From Spirosoma fluviale (GTDB taxonomy: Bacteria; Bacteroidota; Bacteroidia; Cytophagales; Spirosomataceae): 64,000 bases of DNA. Shown here piece after piece: positions 16,640 through 25,209 of this stretch. Each line of letters opens with the position of its first letter. Positions within the stretch are counted from its first letter, which is position 1. The notes under the pieces were generated by a model. That model made no database searches and had not been told where the DNA came from. It worked only from the letters and a program-made list of their open reading frames with translations. The position numbers and the translations under genes were made by a program. Location: assembly GCF_900230225.1 (NCBI RefSeq), contig NZ_OCNH01000001.1, positions 2,356,001 through 2,420,000 on the forward strand, read 5' to 3'.

Positions 16640-18382
16640 TTAATTAAGCCGGTAAACCGGGTAGCGATTGTGCGTTTTTTCGTAATAAGGCGTTCGCTGG
16701 TAAATGAAGTCCAGTTGGGCATTGGCGCTCTCGGCAAAGGCTTTATCCGTAGCTCGTTTTTCGTCCAGTTGTTTGCGCAATGACGGGTCGTTTTTTACCA
16801 GTTCGGCGGCTGTGTCTTCGAAGATGTAGTTCGAAAAATACTCTTTCTGATCGAGGGTGCTGTCGAAAAAATTCCAGGCAAAAAAGGAGTCGACACCCTG
16901 CGGCTCCAGCGTTTCGACGATGTACCGATTGGTGGGCTGATCGGTTTGAACCAGGTAATCGCCTTTGTAAAATTGAATGGGCTGCATTTCTGTCCGAACC
17001 TTCACACCCGAGTGAATAAAATGCCCTTCGTATGGTCGCTGGGGGCTTTTATAGTCCATAATGTAATAGGCCGAAACAGTCATCAGGGTATCTTTGGACA
17101 GGGTTTGCAGCTGGACGCCATTCCGTTTTAGTTCGCCGATAACCTCCTGCCACGCCTGCGGAATGACATAGCTGTGGGGCTTATCCACCTTCGTTTCGAC
17201 CGAGAACGTGTTCCAGTACGGAACGCGCTTGGTAAACGGCTTTGACCGATCATAATAAAGTCGTTTCAGTCCCGATACATCGCTGGGTTTGTAGGCAGCG
17301 GCATAGCCCAGAAACGTTACCGAATCCGTTTTACTTCGGTCCAGCTTTGTATTCAACACAAATGATTTCTGGGTTCGAACGGCTTCATTAGCCTGCTTTT
17401 GATTCGCCAGGATGGTCTGGGCCTCACGCTCACACAAGCGGATGACGGCCTCGTCGAACACATACGATGCCTCGACCCGCGCCGGAAAGGGTTTCCACAT
17501 GTGAGTTTCCAAGGTAAATCCGAAGCAGTTGAACAAGGCCGCGTACCCGGTCGAATAGCGGGGCGTATCGTTATACCCGACCAAACCGCTTTCGGGCGTA
17601 TCCCCGGCATGATTCACGTACGGCGCGGGCGGAAACCCTTTGGCGATGAGCAACTTATCCAGCTCCGGCTGGAAGCGCGTCGTCATATAGCCCGAAACCG
17701 TCGGGTTCAGTTTGTCTTTCTGCGTGGCAAAATAGGTCAGCACGTGCTGGTAATCGGCACCGTCGCTGGTGTGATTGTCGACAAAAACCTGTGGCTTCAG
17801 GGACTGGAACATCGCCTGGAAGGCTTTTGTATTTTCGGCTTCGGCCTTGATAAAGTCGCGGTTGAGGTTCAGGTTACGGGCATTGCCACGAAACCCGTAG
17901 GACGCTGGCCCGTTCTGATTCACCCGCGACACACCCCGGTTCAGACTACCGCCCACGTTGTAAACGGGCACAATGGCGATGAGCACATTTTTGGGGAGTT
18001 TGTTCGCTTTCAGCAGGTTACGCACCAGCATCATGCAGGCATCAATTCCTTCCGGTTCGCCGGGGTGTATACCGTTATTAATCAATAGCGTAACGCGATC
18101 TGGACGGGACGTGAACTGTTTGTCAGCCGCCAGCAGAAACAGATGCAGGGGCTTCCCGATGTCGGTCTTGCCGATTTCGATCAATTTGGCCTGATCGTAC
18201 TGCCGGTCCAGCTTCTGGTACCACTCAATGATCTGCGGATACGTGGCGGTCTGGGTGGTATCGCGCTCATATGGGGTGAGGTCCGGGGCTTTCGTCTGAC
18301 CGAAAACAGGCAGAAACAGACACGGTAATATGCACAAGCTTAAAGCGGCAAGTCGGAAAATAAATGCGAAGCGTTTGGTCAT
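16640..18382 (-). CDS. Exported M14 family zinc metallocarboxypeptidase
   Basis: Start set at 18382, giving a 580-residue protein with a clean signal peptide ending VFGQ; an ATG 6 codons upstream is possible. The M14 zinc site appears as HPGEPEG (H and E ligands) and later FVDNHTSDGADY (third ligand). The substrate-binding region NLNRDFIKAEAENTK is also typical. It probably trims peptides in the periplasm or outside the cell. The C-terminal 200 residues form an additional beta-rich domain. The next gene, an NTF2-like protein, is 9 bp away. Confidence 0.9.
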   Translation of the reverse strand: MTKRFAFIFRLAALSLCILPCLFLPVFGQTKAPDLTPYERDTTQTATYPQIIEWYQKLDRQYDQAKLIEIGKTDIGKPLHLFLLAADKQFTSRPDRVTLLINNGIHPGEPEGIDACMMLVRNLLKANKLPKNVLIAIVPVYNVGGSLNRGVSRVNQNGPASYGFRGNARNLNLNRDFIKAEAENTKAFQAMFQSLKPQVFVDNHTSDGADYQHVLTYFATQKDKLNPTVSGYMTTRFQPELDKLLIAKGFPPAPYVNHAGDTPESGLVGYNDTPRYSTGYAALFNCFGFTLETHMWKPFPARVEASYVFDEAVIRLCEREAQTILANQKQANEAVRTQKSFVLNTKLDRSKTDSVTFLGYAAAYKPSDVSGLKRLYYDRSKPFTKRVPYWNTFSVETKVDKPHSYVIPQAWQEVIGELKRNGVQLQTLSKDTLMTVSAYYIMDYKSPQRPYEGHFIHSGVKVRTEMQPIQFYKGDYLVQTDQPTNRYIVETLEPQGVDSFFAWNFFDSTLDQKEYFSNYIFEDTAAELVKNDPSLRKQLDEKRATDKAFAESANAQLDFIYQRTPYYEKTHNRYPVYRLN

Positions 18383-18553
18383 AAATTGACTGAATGACAC
18401 GGGCCATTCGTAAGTAATCCACGAATATAAGGTAGTCGGCTTATTTACCCCATCGGGAATAGTAATTCTACCAATCCATCCTCTTTTGCCCTTACTTCAT
18501 TTGTTGTACCTACTGACGTACGTCACGTTTCCTATAATTTCCTGCGAAAACCT

Positions 18554-20146
18554 ATGAACCTCAATCGACGCGATTTTCTCCGGCAACTTGGCTTCGGTGC
18601 GGCCGGGCTGGCCGTTGCCGCAACCCTACCCGAAACGGGCTGGGCATTACCCACCAAAACGGGCAAACTGGCCCGCAGCCTACCCGAAGCCCAAGGTGTT
18701 GCGCCGGGCGGCCTGCTGGATTTCGTCAACACCATCGAAACCAACAAGCTCAATGTACACAGCATGATGGTGCTGAAGCGCGGCCACGTCGTGGCCGAAG
18801 GGTGGTGGGCACCGTATGCACCCCAGCTGAAGCACACGCTGTATTCGCTCAGCAAGAGTTTCACATCGTCCGCCATTGGCATGGCCGTTGCCGAAAAACG
18901 GCTGACCGTTGAGGATAAAGTCGTTTCCTTCTTTCCGAAGGAGTTACCCGCCACGGTGAGCGAAAATCTGGCCGCCATGCGGGTGAAGGATCTGCTGACC
19001 ATGTCCACGGGGCACGACAAGGATTCAACCCCTGCCCTGCGCGAAGGCGGCAATACCAACTGGATCAAAGCGTTTCTGGCCCAGCCCGTCGAACACAAAC
19101 CGGGTACATTCTTCGTGTACAATAGCGGTGCTACGTACATGCTGTCGGCTATCGTGCAGAAACTCACGGGGCAACCCGTTGTCGAATATCTGAAACCGCG
19201 CCTGTTCGGACCGTTGGGTATCGAGGGCGAGGATTGGGAAGTTGATCCGAACGGCATCAACACCGGTGGCTGGGGCCTGCGACTGCGTACAGAAGATATT
19301 GCCAAATTCGGGCAGCTTTATTTGCAAAAAGGCGTCTGGAACGGCAAACGGCTCATTTCCGAAGCGTGGATTGCCGATGCGACGAGTAAGGAAGTTCAAT
19401 CGAAAGGCGGTAAAGGGGATGCGAGTGTCAACGACTGGATACAGGGCTATGGCTATCAGTTCTGGCGGTGCCGCCACGACGCTTACCGGGGCGATGGGGC
19501 CTTCGGTCAGTACTGTATCGTACTGCCCAAAGAAGATGCTGTTATTGCGATAACGTCCGAAACGGGGGATATGCAGGGCATTCTCAATGCTGTCTGGGAC
19601 CACATATTGCCAGCCCTTCAGGGTACAGGTCTGCCCGCCGAGAAAATCAAACAGGCAGCACTGACGCAAAGGCTTGGGGCATTGACCTTGCCCCCCGCTG
19701 CCTCTCAGGCAAGTTCATCGGTAGCCAGCCAGATCAGCGGAAAGACGTTTGTTGTTGCCGATAATGCCTCGCACGTAAAAAATGTCTCACTGACATTTGG
19801 CAAGGATGGCTGTATTTTCAAACTGAACGATGAGCAGGGCGACCATCAGGTGCTGTGCGGCATGGGTCGCTGGCGCGACGGGACGACCACGTTTTCGGTG
19901 GCCCCGCTTTCCCTGACACCAACGGTCGTGCCGGGTGGTAATGTCCGGAAAGTGGCCGGCAGTGGCGGCTGGCAGGACGATACGACTTTCGCTATGCTGT
20001 GGCGCTTCACGGAAACGGCCCATTATGATAAAGTTACCTGCCGGTTTGGTAAAGAGGGCGTTCAGGTTGAGTTTCAAAGCAGCCTGAGTATCCTGAACAA
20101 AACAAAAGACAAACGGCCGGTTCTGGACGGGAAAGTAGTGGCGTAA
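18554..20146 (+). CDS. Tat-exported serine hydrolase (class C beta-lactamase / DD-peptidase fold)
   Basis: 530 residues. The N-terminus has a twin-arginine signal (RRDFLRQLG, then a hydrophobic stretch and a cut near WALP). The active-site SxxK is S98-L-S-K101 and the YxN motif is within FVYNSGATY. The C-terminal 150 residues form an extra beta domain. Proteins like this hydrolyse esters, D-amino-acid peptides or 6-aminohexanoate oligomers; a true beta-lactamase role should not be assumed. Use of the Tat route suggests folding before export. A shared bidirectional terminator follows. Confidence 0.88.
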   Translation: MNLNRRDFLRQLGFGAAGLAVAATLPETGWALPTKTGKLARSLPEAQGVAPGGLLDFVNTIETNKLNVHSMMVLKRGHVVAEGWWAPYAPQLKHTLYSLSKSFTSSAIGMAVAEKRLTVEDKVVSFFPKELPATVSENLAAMRVKDLLTMSTGHDKDSTPALREGGNTNWIKAFLAQPVEHKPGTFFVYNSGATYMLSAIVQKLTGQPVVEYLKPRLFGPLGIEGEDWEVDPNGINTGGWGLRLRTEDIAKFGQLYLQKGVWNGKRLISEAWIADATSKEVQSKGGKGDASVNDWIQGYGYQFWRCRHDAYRGDGAFGQYCIVLPKEDAVIAITSETGDMQGILNAVWDHILPALQGTGLPAEKIKQAALTQRLGALTLPPAASQASSSVASQISGKTFVVADNASHVKNVSLTFGKDGCIFKLNDEQGDHQVLCGMGRWRDGTTTFSVAPLSLTPTVVPGGNVRKVAGSGGWQDDTTFAMLWRFTETAHYDKVTCRFGKEGVQVEFQSSLSILNKTKDKRPVLDGKVVA

Positions 20147-20151
20147 TAAGG

Positions 20152-20222
20152 TATAAAAATGCGGATGGGACAAACACCATATCGTTGGAGATATGGCGTT
20201 TGTCCCATCTGTTTTTTTATAC
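20152..20222. terminator. Bidirectional terminator between serine hydrolase and molybdenum hydroxylase operon
   Basis: Arms 20164-20183 and 20190-20209 form a 20-bp stem with one A-C mismatch and a 6-base loop. A runs before it and a T7 run after it make it work for both convergent transcription units. Confidence 0.8.
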
Positions 20223-20231
20223 TCCACGAAT

Positions 20232-22478
20232 TTACAACAGCGCATCCAGTCGGATCGGCAAATCCCTTACCCGGCGACCGGTGGCGTGGAAAATAGCGTT
20301 GGCAATGGCGGCTGGCATGCCCACAATACCGATCTCACCAAGTCCCTTTACACCCAGCGGGTTAACAACATCATCATGCTCTTCCACGAAAATAACATCG
20401 AGGTCGTGAATGTCGGCGTTGACCGCTACGTGGTACTCGGCGAGGTTATGATTCATAAACCGACCAAAGTTGTGATCCATAACACTCTCCTCTTCGAGGG
20501 CTTTGCTGAGACCCCAGACCATGCCGCCCAGAATCTGACTGCGGGCCGTTTTGGGGTTCAGGATACGGCCACCCGCAACGGCGGTCACGGCGCGGGTTAC
20601 CTTAACCGTTCCAAGATCTTCGTCGACCATGACCTCTACGAAAACAGCCGAGTGCGTAGCGCGCGAGAAATTTCTCTGTTTCAGTGCATTTGGCAGCCCG
20701 GTCGATGTTTCGCGAACGGCTTTTCCACCATTCAAATCAACGAGCGTTTGCAGAGAAACCGCTACGTTCGGATCGTTTTTGAGCCGCATGTGCTTGTCGG
20801 AGAAGGTGATATCTTCCCACTTTGCCCCCTTAAAAAGCGAATCGGGCATATTCTTCGCCAGCTTCAGTAGGCTTTTCCCCACTTCCTGACACACAGTCTG
20901 TACCGCCGTCCCAACGGTAGCCGCCGTCCAGGAACCGCCCGAAATGGGGGCCACCGGCATGTCGGTATCGCCTAATTTGAACAACACATCGCTAATGGGC
21001 AGGCCAAGTGTATCGGCGGCAATCTGGGTCATAATCGTGTAGGTACCCGTACCAATATCGGCGGTAGCACTGCTTACCCGGAGTTTTCCATTCACCATCA
21101 GAACGGCTTCGGCACGGGCGGGCATCTGGTTGGCCTCCCACATGCCGGTGGCCATTCCCCAGCCAATCAGGTTATGGTCTTTCTTCATGGAGCGCGGTTC
21201 CATGTTGCGGCTCGGCCAGCCAAAGCGTTCGGCCCCCTGCCGGTAACACTCCCGTAACTCCTTGCTGGAATAGGGCTTGTTTTGATTGTAATCGTGATCG
21301 GTATAATTTTTCAGCCGCAACTGAAGCGGGTCCATGCCTAGGTTGTAGGCCAGTTCGTCCATGGCCACTTCCAGCGCCGACATCCCCGTTACACCCCCCG
21401 GCGCCCGCATATCGAGCGGACTGTATACGTCCAGCGGCACCAGTTTATAATCCAGCGTAACGTTTTCGGGCGGGTAAAGCTGGCCACCCCAGTTTACGAC
21501 CACTTCTGTATAATCCTCAAACTTCGAGGTTTCGCTCATCGCATCGTGATAAAGCGCGTTCATGGACCCATCAGCCAAAGCGCCAAGCGCCACTTGCTGC
21601 ACGGTGGCCGGGCGATGACCAAACGTAAACATCTGCTGGCGCGTCAACGAAACCCGTACCGAACGCTTCAGTTCACGAGCCGCCATCACGGCCATGAATA
21701 GCTGGTATTGCGGACGTAACCCCGAACCAAATCCACCACCCATGTACGGCGAAAGTACCCGAACATCGCTGAATGGGATGTTGAACACCTGGGTCACGTA
21801 CAGGATGCTGTTCGTTACGCCCTGTGTTTTGTCATAAATGGTCAGCTTGCCATTTTTCTCGTACGACACCGTCGTGGCAAACAGTTCCATCGGATTGTGG
21901 TGCTCGGCCGAATGCACATAGCGTCCGGCTACTTTATTCGGATCTTCGGCATAAACCCGGTCAAAATCGCCACGGGGCTTAGGTGGCGGTGGCTTTAACA
22001 GATCCGCAACGCCATGCTTGGGCTTTCGGGCTTTATGCAGGTTAGCCTCCAGGTCGGTTTCGTGCGTAAGTTCTTCGTACTCGACCCGTACCAGCGTGGC
22101 GGCATAGCGCGCCAACTCGAAGGTTTCTGCAACGACCAGCGCAATGGGCTGGCCGCTGTATTTTATGGTTGCATTATGCAGGGGTCGGAACGGTGCCCCC
22201 GGTGGAGCATCCTGATCTTTGTAACTGATGTCGAACCAGGCCAGTTTGGGCCGGTTTTCGTGCGTGAACACCTGTAGCACACCCTCCAGACTGAGGGCAT
22301 CACTGGCATCGAACGACTTTATCTTGCCTTTGGTAATGGCGCTGGAGATCACCACGCCATAAGCCAGATCAGGCACATTGAATTCGGCCGCATATTTGGC
22401 CTTGCCCGTCACTTTTTCGACCCCGTCGACGCGGTTAATGGGCTTTCCTATTGTATTGGTAACTAGTGGCGTACTCAT
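20232..22478 (-). CDS. Molybdenum hydroxylase, molybdopterin-binding large subunit (xanthine dehydrogenase / PaoC type)
   Basis: 748 residues, with the a/b hammerhead domain at the start (GKPINRVDGVEKVTGKAKYA) and two molybdopterin-binding domains. The catalytic glutamate is E715 in GLGEIGIVG. The GGxFGSG loop that contacts the cofactor is present. The size suits the xdhA/paoC class of separate-subunit enzymes, which oxidise aldehydes or N-heterocycles and pass electrons via the FeS and FAD subunits. Its start overlaps the FAD subunit stop by 4 bp (ATGA), so the two are translationally coupled. Substrate is likely an aldehyde, but this is inference. Confidence 0.92.
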   Translation of the reverse strand: MSTPLVTNTIGKPINRVDGVEKVTGKAKYAAEFNVPDLAYGVVISSAITKGKIKSFDASDALSLEGVLQVFTHENRPKLAWFDISYKDQDAPPGAPFRPLHNATIKYSGQPIALVVAETFELARYAATLVRVEYEELTHETDLEANLHKARKPKHGVADLLKPPPPKPRGDFDRVYAEDPNKVAGRYVHSAEHHNPMELFATTVSYEKNGKLTIYDKTQGVTNSILYVTQVFNIPFSDVRVLSPYMGGGFGSGLRPQYQLFMAVMAARELKRSVRVSLTRQQMFTFGHRPATVQQVALGALADGSMNALYHDAMSETSKFEDYTEVVVNWGGQLYPPENVTLDYKLVPLDVYSPLDMRAPGGVTGMSALEVAMDELAYNLGMDPLQLRLKNYTDHDYNQNKPYSSKELRECYRQGAERFGWPSRNMEPRSMKKDHNLIGWGMATGMWEANQMPARAEAVLMVNGKLRVSSATADIGTGTYTIMTQIAADTLGLPISDVLFKLGDTDMPVAPISGGSWTAATVGTAVQTVCQEVGKSLLKLAKNMPDSLFKGAKWEDITFSDKHMRLKNDPNVAVSLQTLVDLNGGKAVRETSTGLPNALKQRNFSRATHSAVFVEVMVDEDLGTVKVTRAVTAVAGGRILNPKTARSQILGGMVWGLSKALEEESVMDHNFGRFMNHNLAEYHVAVNADIHDLDVIFVEEHDDVVNPLGVKGLGEIGIVGMPAAIANAIFHATGRRVRDLPIRLDALL

Positions 22479-23470
22479 GCGGTTGGTTCAAGTTTAGCGG
22501 CCTGGCCCAATGCGCGCACAATAACGCGTTTTGCCAGTTCGATTTTAAATGCGTTATGTTCATAGCCCTGTGCGCCAGCCAGTAGTAATTCGGCTGCGGC
22601 CTGGAAGTTTTCCTTATTGGCGGGTTTTCCGACCAGCGCGGCTTCGGCTTCGGGCTTGCGCCAGGGTTTGTGTGCTACCCCGCCCAGGGCAATCCGGGCA
22701 GCGGTGATCGTTCCGCCTTCCATCTCCAGAGCAGCCGCCACCGACACCAACGCAAAGGCATACGAGGCCCGGTCGCGGAGTTTCAGATACTGGAAGTATT
22801 CCGGAAATCCTCTGGCGGGGAGGTCTATCGCGGTGATCAGTTCGCCGGGTTCGAGGGTGTTGTCGATGTTGGGGGTATCGCCGGGTAAGCGATGAAAGTC
22901 CGCAAATGGGATGGTCCGTTCGCCGTTACTGCCCGTTACCCGAACTTCCGCTTCGAGAGCCGCCAGCGCCACGCACATGTCGGATGGGTGGGTGGCGATG
23001 CAGTGATTGCTCGCGCCCAGAATGGCATGAATTCGGTTGTAGCCGTTAAGAGCTGAGCAACCGGAACCCGGTTCGCGCTTGTTGCAGGGCGTGGCCGTAT
23101 CATAAAAATAGTAGCAACGGGTGCGTTGCAACAGGTTTCCGCCATCGGTAGCCATGTTCCGCAACTGGGGCGATGCCCCCGCCAGAATTGCCTGCGACAA
23201 CAACGGGTATCGTTGAATAACCTGCTCATTATAAGCCGTATCGGCATTGGTGACAAGCGCCCCTAAACGAAGACCGCCATCTACATTGTCGGAAATGGTG
23301 GTCAGCGGCAGCCGGGTAATGTCGATCAGGTGCGTTGGATGCTCCACATTTTCCTTCATCAGGTCGAGGAGATTGGTGCCCCCGGCAATGAATTTGGCAG
23401 TTGGCTCCGATGCCCGTTCGCGTACGGCGGTATCTACGGCATCCGTTCGGAAGTAGGTGAAGCTATTCAT
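22475..23470 (-). CDS. Molybdenum hydroxylase, FAD-binding subunit (PaoB type, with extra FeS loop)
   Basis: 331 residues with the FAD-binding motif FIAGGTNLLDLM near residue 27 and the C-terminal CO-dehydrogenase flavoprotein domain. Between them is a cysteine-rich insertion (RTRCYYFYD, TPCNKREPGSGCS, SNHC) like the loop that binds a [4Fe-4S] cluster in PaoB and 4-hydroxybenzoyl-CoA reductase; this suggests such a cluster here. The gene overlaps the FeS-subunit stop and large-subunit start by 4 bp each. Confidence 0.92.
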   Translation of the reverse strand: MNSFTYFRTDAVDTAVRERASEPTAKFIAGGTNLLDLMKENVEHPTHLIDITRLPLTTISDNVDGGLRLGALVTNADTAYNEQVIQRYPLLSQAILAGASPQLRNMATDGGNLLQRTRCYYFYDTATPCNKREPGSGCSALNGYNRIHAILGASNHCIATHPSDMCVALAALEAEVRVTGSNGERTIPFADFHRLPGDTPNIDNTLEPGELITAIDLPARGFPEYFQYLKLRDRASYAFALVSVAAALEMEGGTITAARIALGGVAHKPWRKPEAEAALVGKPANKENFQAAAELLLAGAQGYEHNAFKIELAKRVIVRALGQAAKLEPTA

Positions 23471-24003
23471 GCGTTTTTCTGGTTCATAACATCCTCAATG
23501 GCATCCACGATGTTCGTGTAGGCCCCACACCGGCAGATATTACCGCTCATCAACTCTTTAATATCGGCAGTCGTTTTTGCTTTGCCTTCGTTCATCAGCC
23601 CTACTGCCGAACAGATCTGGCCGGGTGTGCAATAGCCACACTGAAACGCATCGTGCTCGATAAACGCCTTTTGCAGGGGATGCAGCTGACTTGCGTTGCC
23701 TTCGGTCGGCGCGATCCCTTCGATCGTTGTGATCTGGGCACCTTCCTGCATAATGGCGAGCGTGAGGCAGGAGTTGATGCGTTTACCATTTATCAACACA
23801 GTACAGGCCCCGCACTGGCCGTGGTCGCAACCTTTTTTGGTACCGGTCAGGTCCATATACTCCCGCAGCGCATCGAGCAGGGTTGTCCAGGGGGAGATTT
23901 GCAATTCGGTGTCTTTGCCGTTGACCGTAAGTTTTACCGAGTGAACGGGAGGCAGGGAAGGGGGCCGCACATCGGGCGGGTAGGTTTCTACAGCAGGATT
24001 CAT
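23467..24003 (-). CDS. Molybdenum hydroxylase, [2Fe-2S] subunit (PaoA type)
   Basis: Start at 24003 (MNPAVETYPP) chosen because the 43 codons upstream do not resemble the family. The 178-residue protein has a plant-type ferredoxin domain (GCDHGQCGACTVL plus a fourth cysteine) and a helical domain with the second cluster (CGYCTPGQICS, GNICRCG). It carries electrons from the molybdenum centre to FAD. Unlike E. coli PaoA it starts without a twin-arginine signal, so this enzyme is probably cytoplasmic. No PaoD/XdhC-like maturation gene lies next to the operon. Confidence 0.92.
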   Translation of the reverse strand: MNPAVETYPPDVRPPSLPPVHSVKLTVNGKDTELQISPWTTLLDALREYMDLTGTKKGCDHGQCGACTVLINGKRINSCLTLAIMQEGAQITTIEGIAPTEGNASQLHPLQKAFIEHDAFQCGYCTPGQICSAVGLMNEGKAKTTADIKELMSGNICRCGAYTNIVDAIEDVMNQKNA

Positions 24004-24222
24004 AGCAGTTGAAGTAAGTCGAGATATAGTGTCGAAACACGTGTATAGGTCGGTTGTTTGAAAATCTAAATGAATGGGAAAATATCCTGAATGATCAATC
24101 CACCTGCTTTTCCGAAACCGGAAAGCCAACAACTCCCCTGCATTCTGGTTGTTTCTGTAGACACCAGCCGTCTATCCGTATGGGTGACGCCTATCGGTGC
24201 CGATGTAAACCACTCAACGACC

Positions 24223-25188
24223 ATGACCGCCAACACACTTAAACTCTTCTTTACCAACGCCTGGATTGTTATCAGAGACGCCTTCAATGGTTTTCTGAAC
24301 GACCGGTGTTTGAAGCTAAGCGCAGCACTGGCGTATTACACTGTCTTTTCGCTGGCCCCATTATTGGTACTAATCATTTCGGTAGTGAGCATCTTTTTGG
24401 GGCAGGATGCCATTCAGGGGCAGATTTTCTCCCAAATAAACGGACTGGTGGGCAACGAAGCCGCCAAACAGATTCAGGACATGATCAAAAGCGTGAGTCT
24501 GTCGGGGAAGACAAATACCGCGCTGGCCATTGGTATCCTTACACTCGTCATTGGTGCTACCAGTATATTCGTCGAAATACAGGATTCCGTCAACATGATC
24601 TGGCGGGTGAAAGCGAAACCCAAACGGGGCTGGCTAAAACTCATTAAAGACCGGCTTCTATCGTCGTCACTAGTCGTTAGTTTGGGCTTTCTACTGCTGG
24701 TTTCGCTGATCGTCAATGGCATCATCCTGGCCATGAGCGACTTCTTATCCCGCTATTTGCCCGGCATCGGCGTTTACCTGGTCAGTGCTTTTAATTTCCT
24801 GATCAGCACGGCCGTTGTGAGCGTTTTATTCGCCATCATTTTTAAAGTGCTGCCCGATGCCAAGATTTCCTGGAAAGATGTGCGATGGGGTGCCTTTTTC
24901 ACGGCCTTGCTCTTCATGCTGGGCCGGTACCTGATTGGGTTGTACATCGAAACAACCAGCACCAGTTCAGCCTACGGGGCCGCCGGGTCGCTCATCGTGA
25001 TCCTGACCTGGATTTACTACACAGCGGCTATTCTGTACTTCGGGGCGGAGTTTACCCAGGCGTATGCCAACCATTTCGGGATAAAAATCGAACCGGCGGA
25101 CTATGCCGTGTACGTCGAACAAACCGAGCGGGAACGGGATGTGGCGGTAATACCCATCGATAAAAAGGTAGAAGAAAGTAACAAATAG
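24223..25188 (+). CDS. YihY/BrkB family inner-membrane protein
   Basis: Start at 24223 (MTANTLKLFF) fits the family; the open frame extends 44 codons upstream without family-like sequence. The 321-residue protein has the signature LSAALAYYTVFSLAPLL in the first helix, about six transmembrane helices and GRYLIGLYIETT near the sixth. The family was once labelled ribonuclease BN or virulence factor BrkB; its role is unclear, with transport or envelope functions proposed. It converges with the STN-repeat gene with 21 bp between the stops. Confidence 0.88.
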   Translation: MTANTLKLFFTNAWIVIRDAFNGFLNDRCLKLSAALAYYTVFSLAPLLVLIISVVSIFLGQDAIQGQIFSQINGLVGNEAAKQIQDMIKSVSLSGKTNTALAIGILTLVIGATSIFVEIQDSVNMIWRVKAKPKRGWLKLIKDRLLSSSLVVSLGFLLLVSLIVNGIILAMSDFLSRYLPGIGVYLVSAFNFLISTAVVSVLFAIIFKVLPDAKISWKDVRWGAFFTALLFMLGRYLIGLYIETTSTSSAYGAAGSLIVILTWIYYTAAILYFGAEFTQAYANHFGIKIEPADYAVYVEQTERERDVAVIPIDKKVEESNK

Positions 25189-25209
25189 TCGTAGCAAACT
25201 ACCCTGCTC

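Noticed and set aside
17399..18088. 229-codon plus-strand open frame opposite the M14 peptidase
   Set aside because: Antisense shadow; the minus strand has zinc motifs and a signal peptide.
18500..18542. TTTG and TATAATTT upstream of the serine hydrolase as a promoter
   Set aside because: The spacing is about 29-31 bp, too long for the Bacteroidota consensus.
20193..20870. 225-codon plus-strand open frame opposite the molybdenum hydroxylase large subunit
   Set aside because: Antisense shadow; it also starts inside a terminator.
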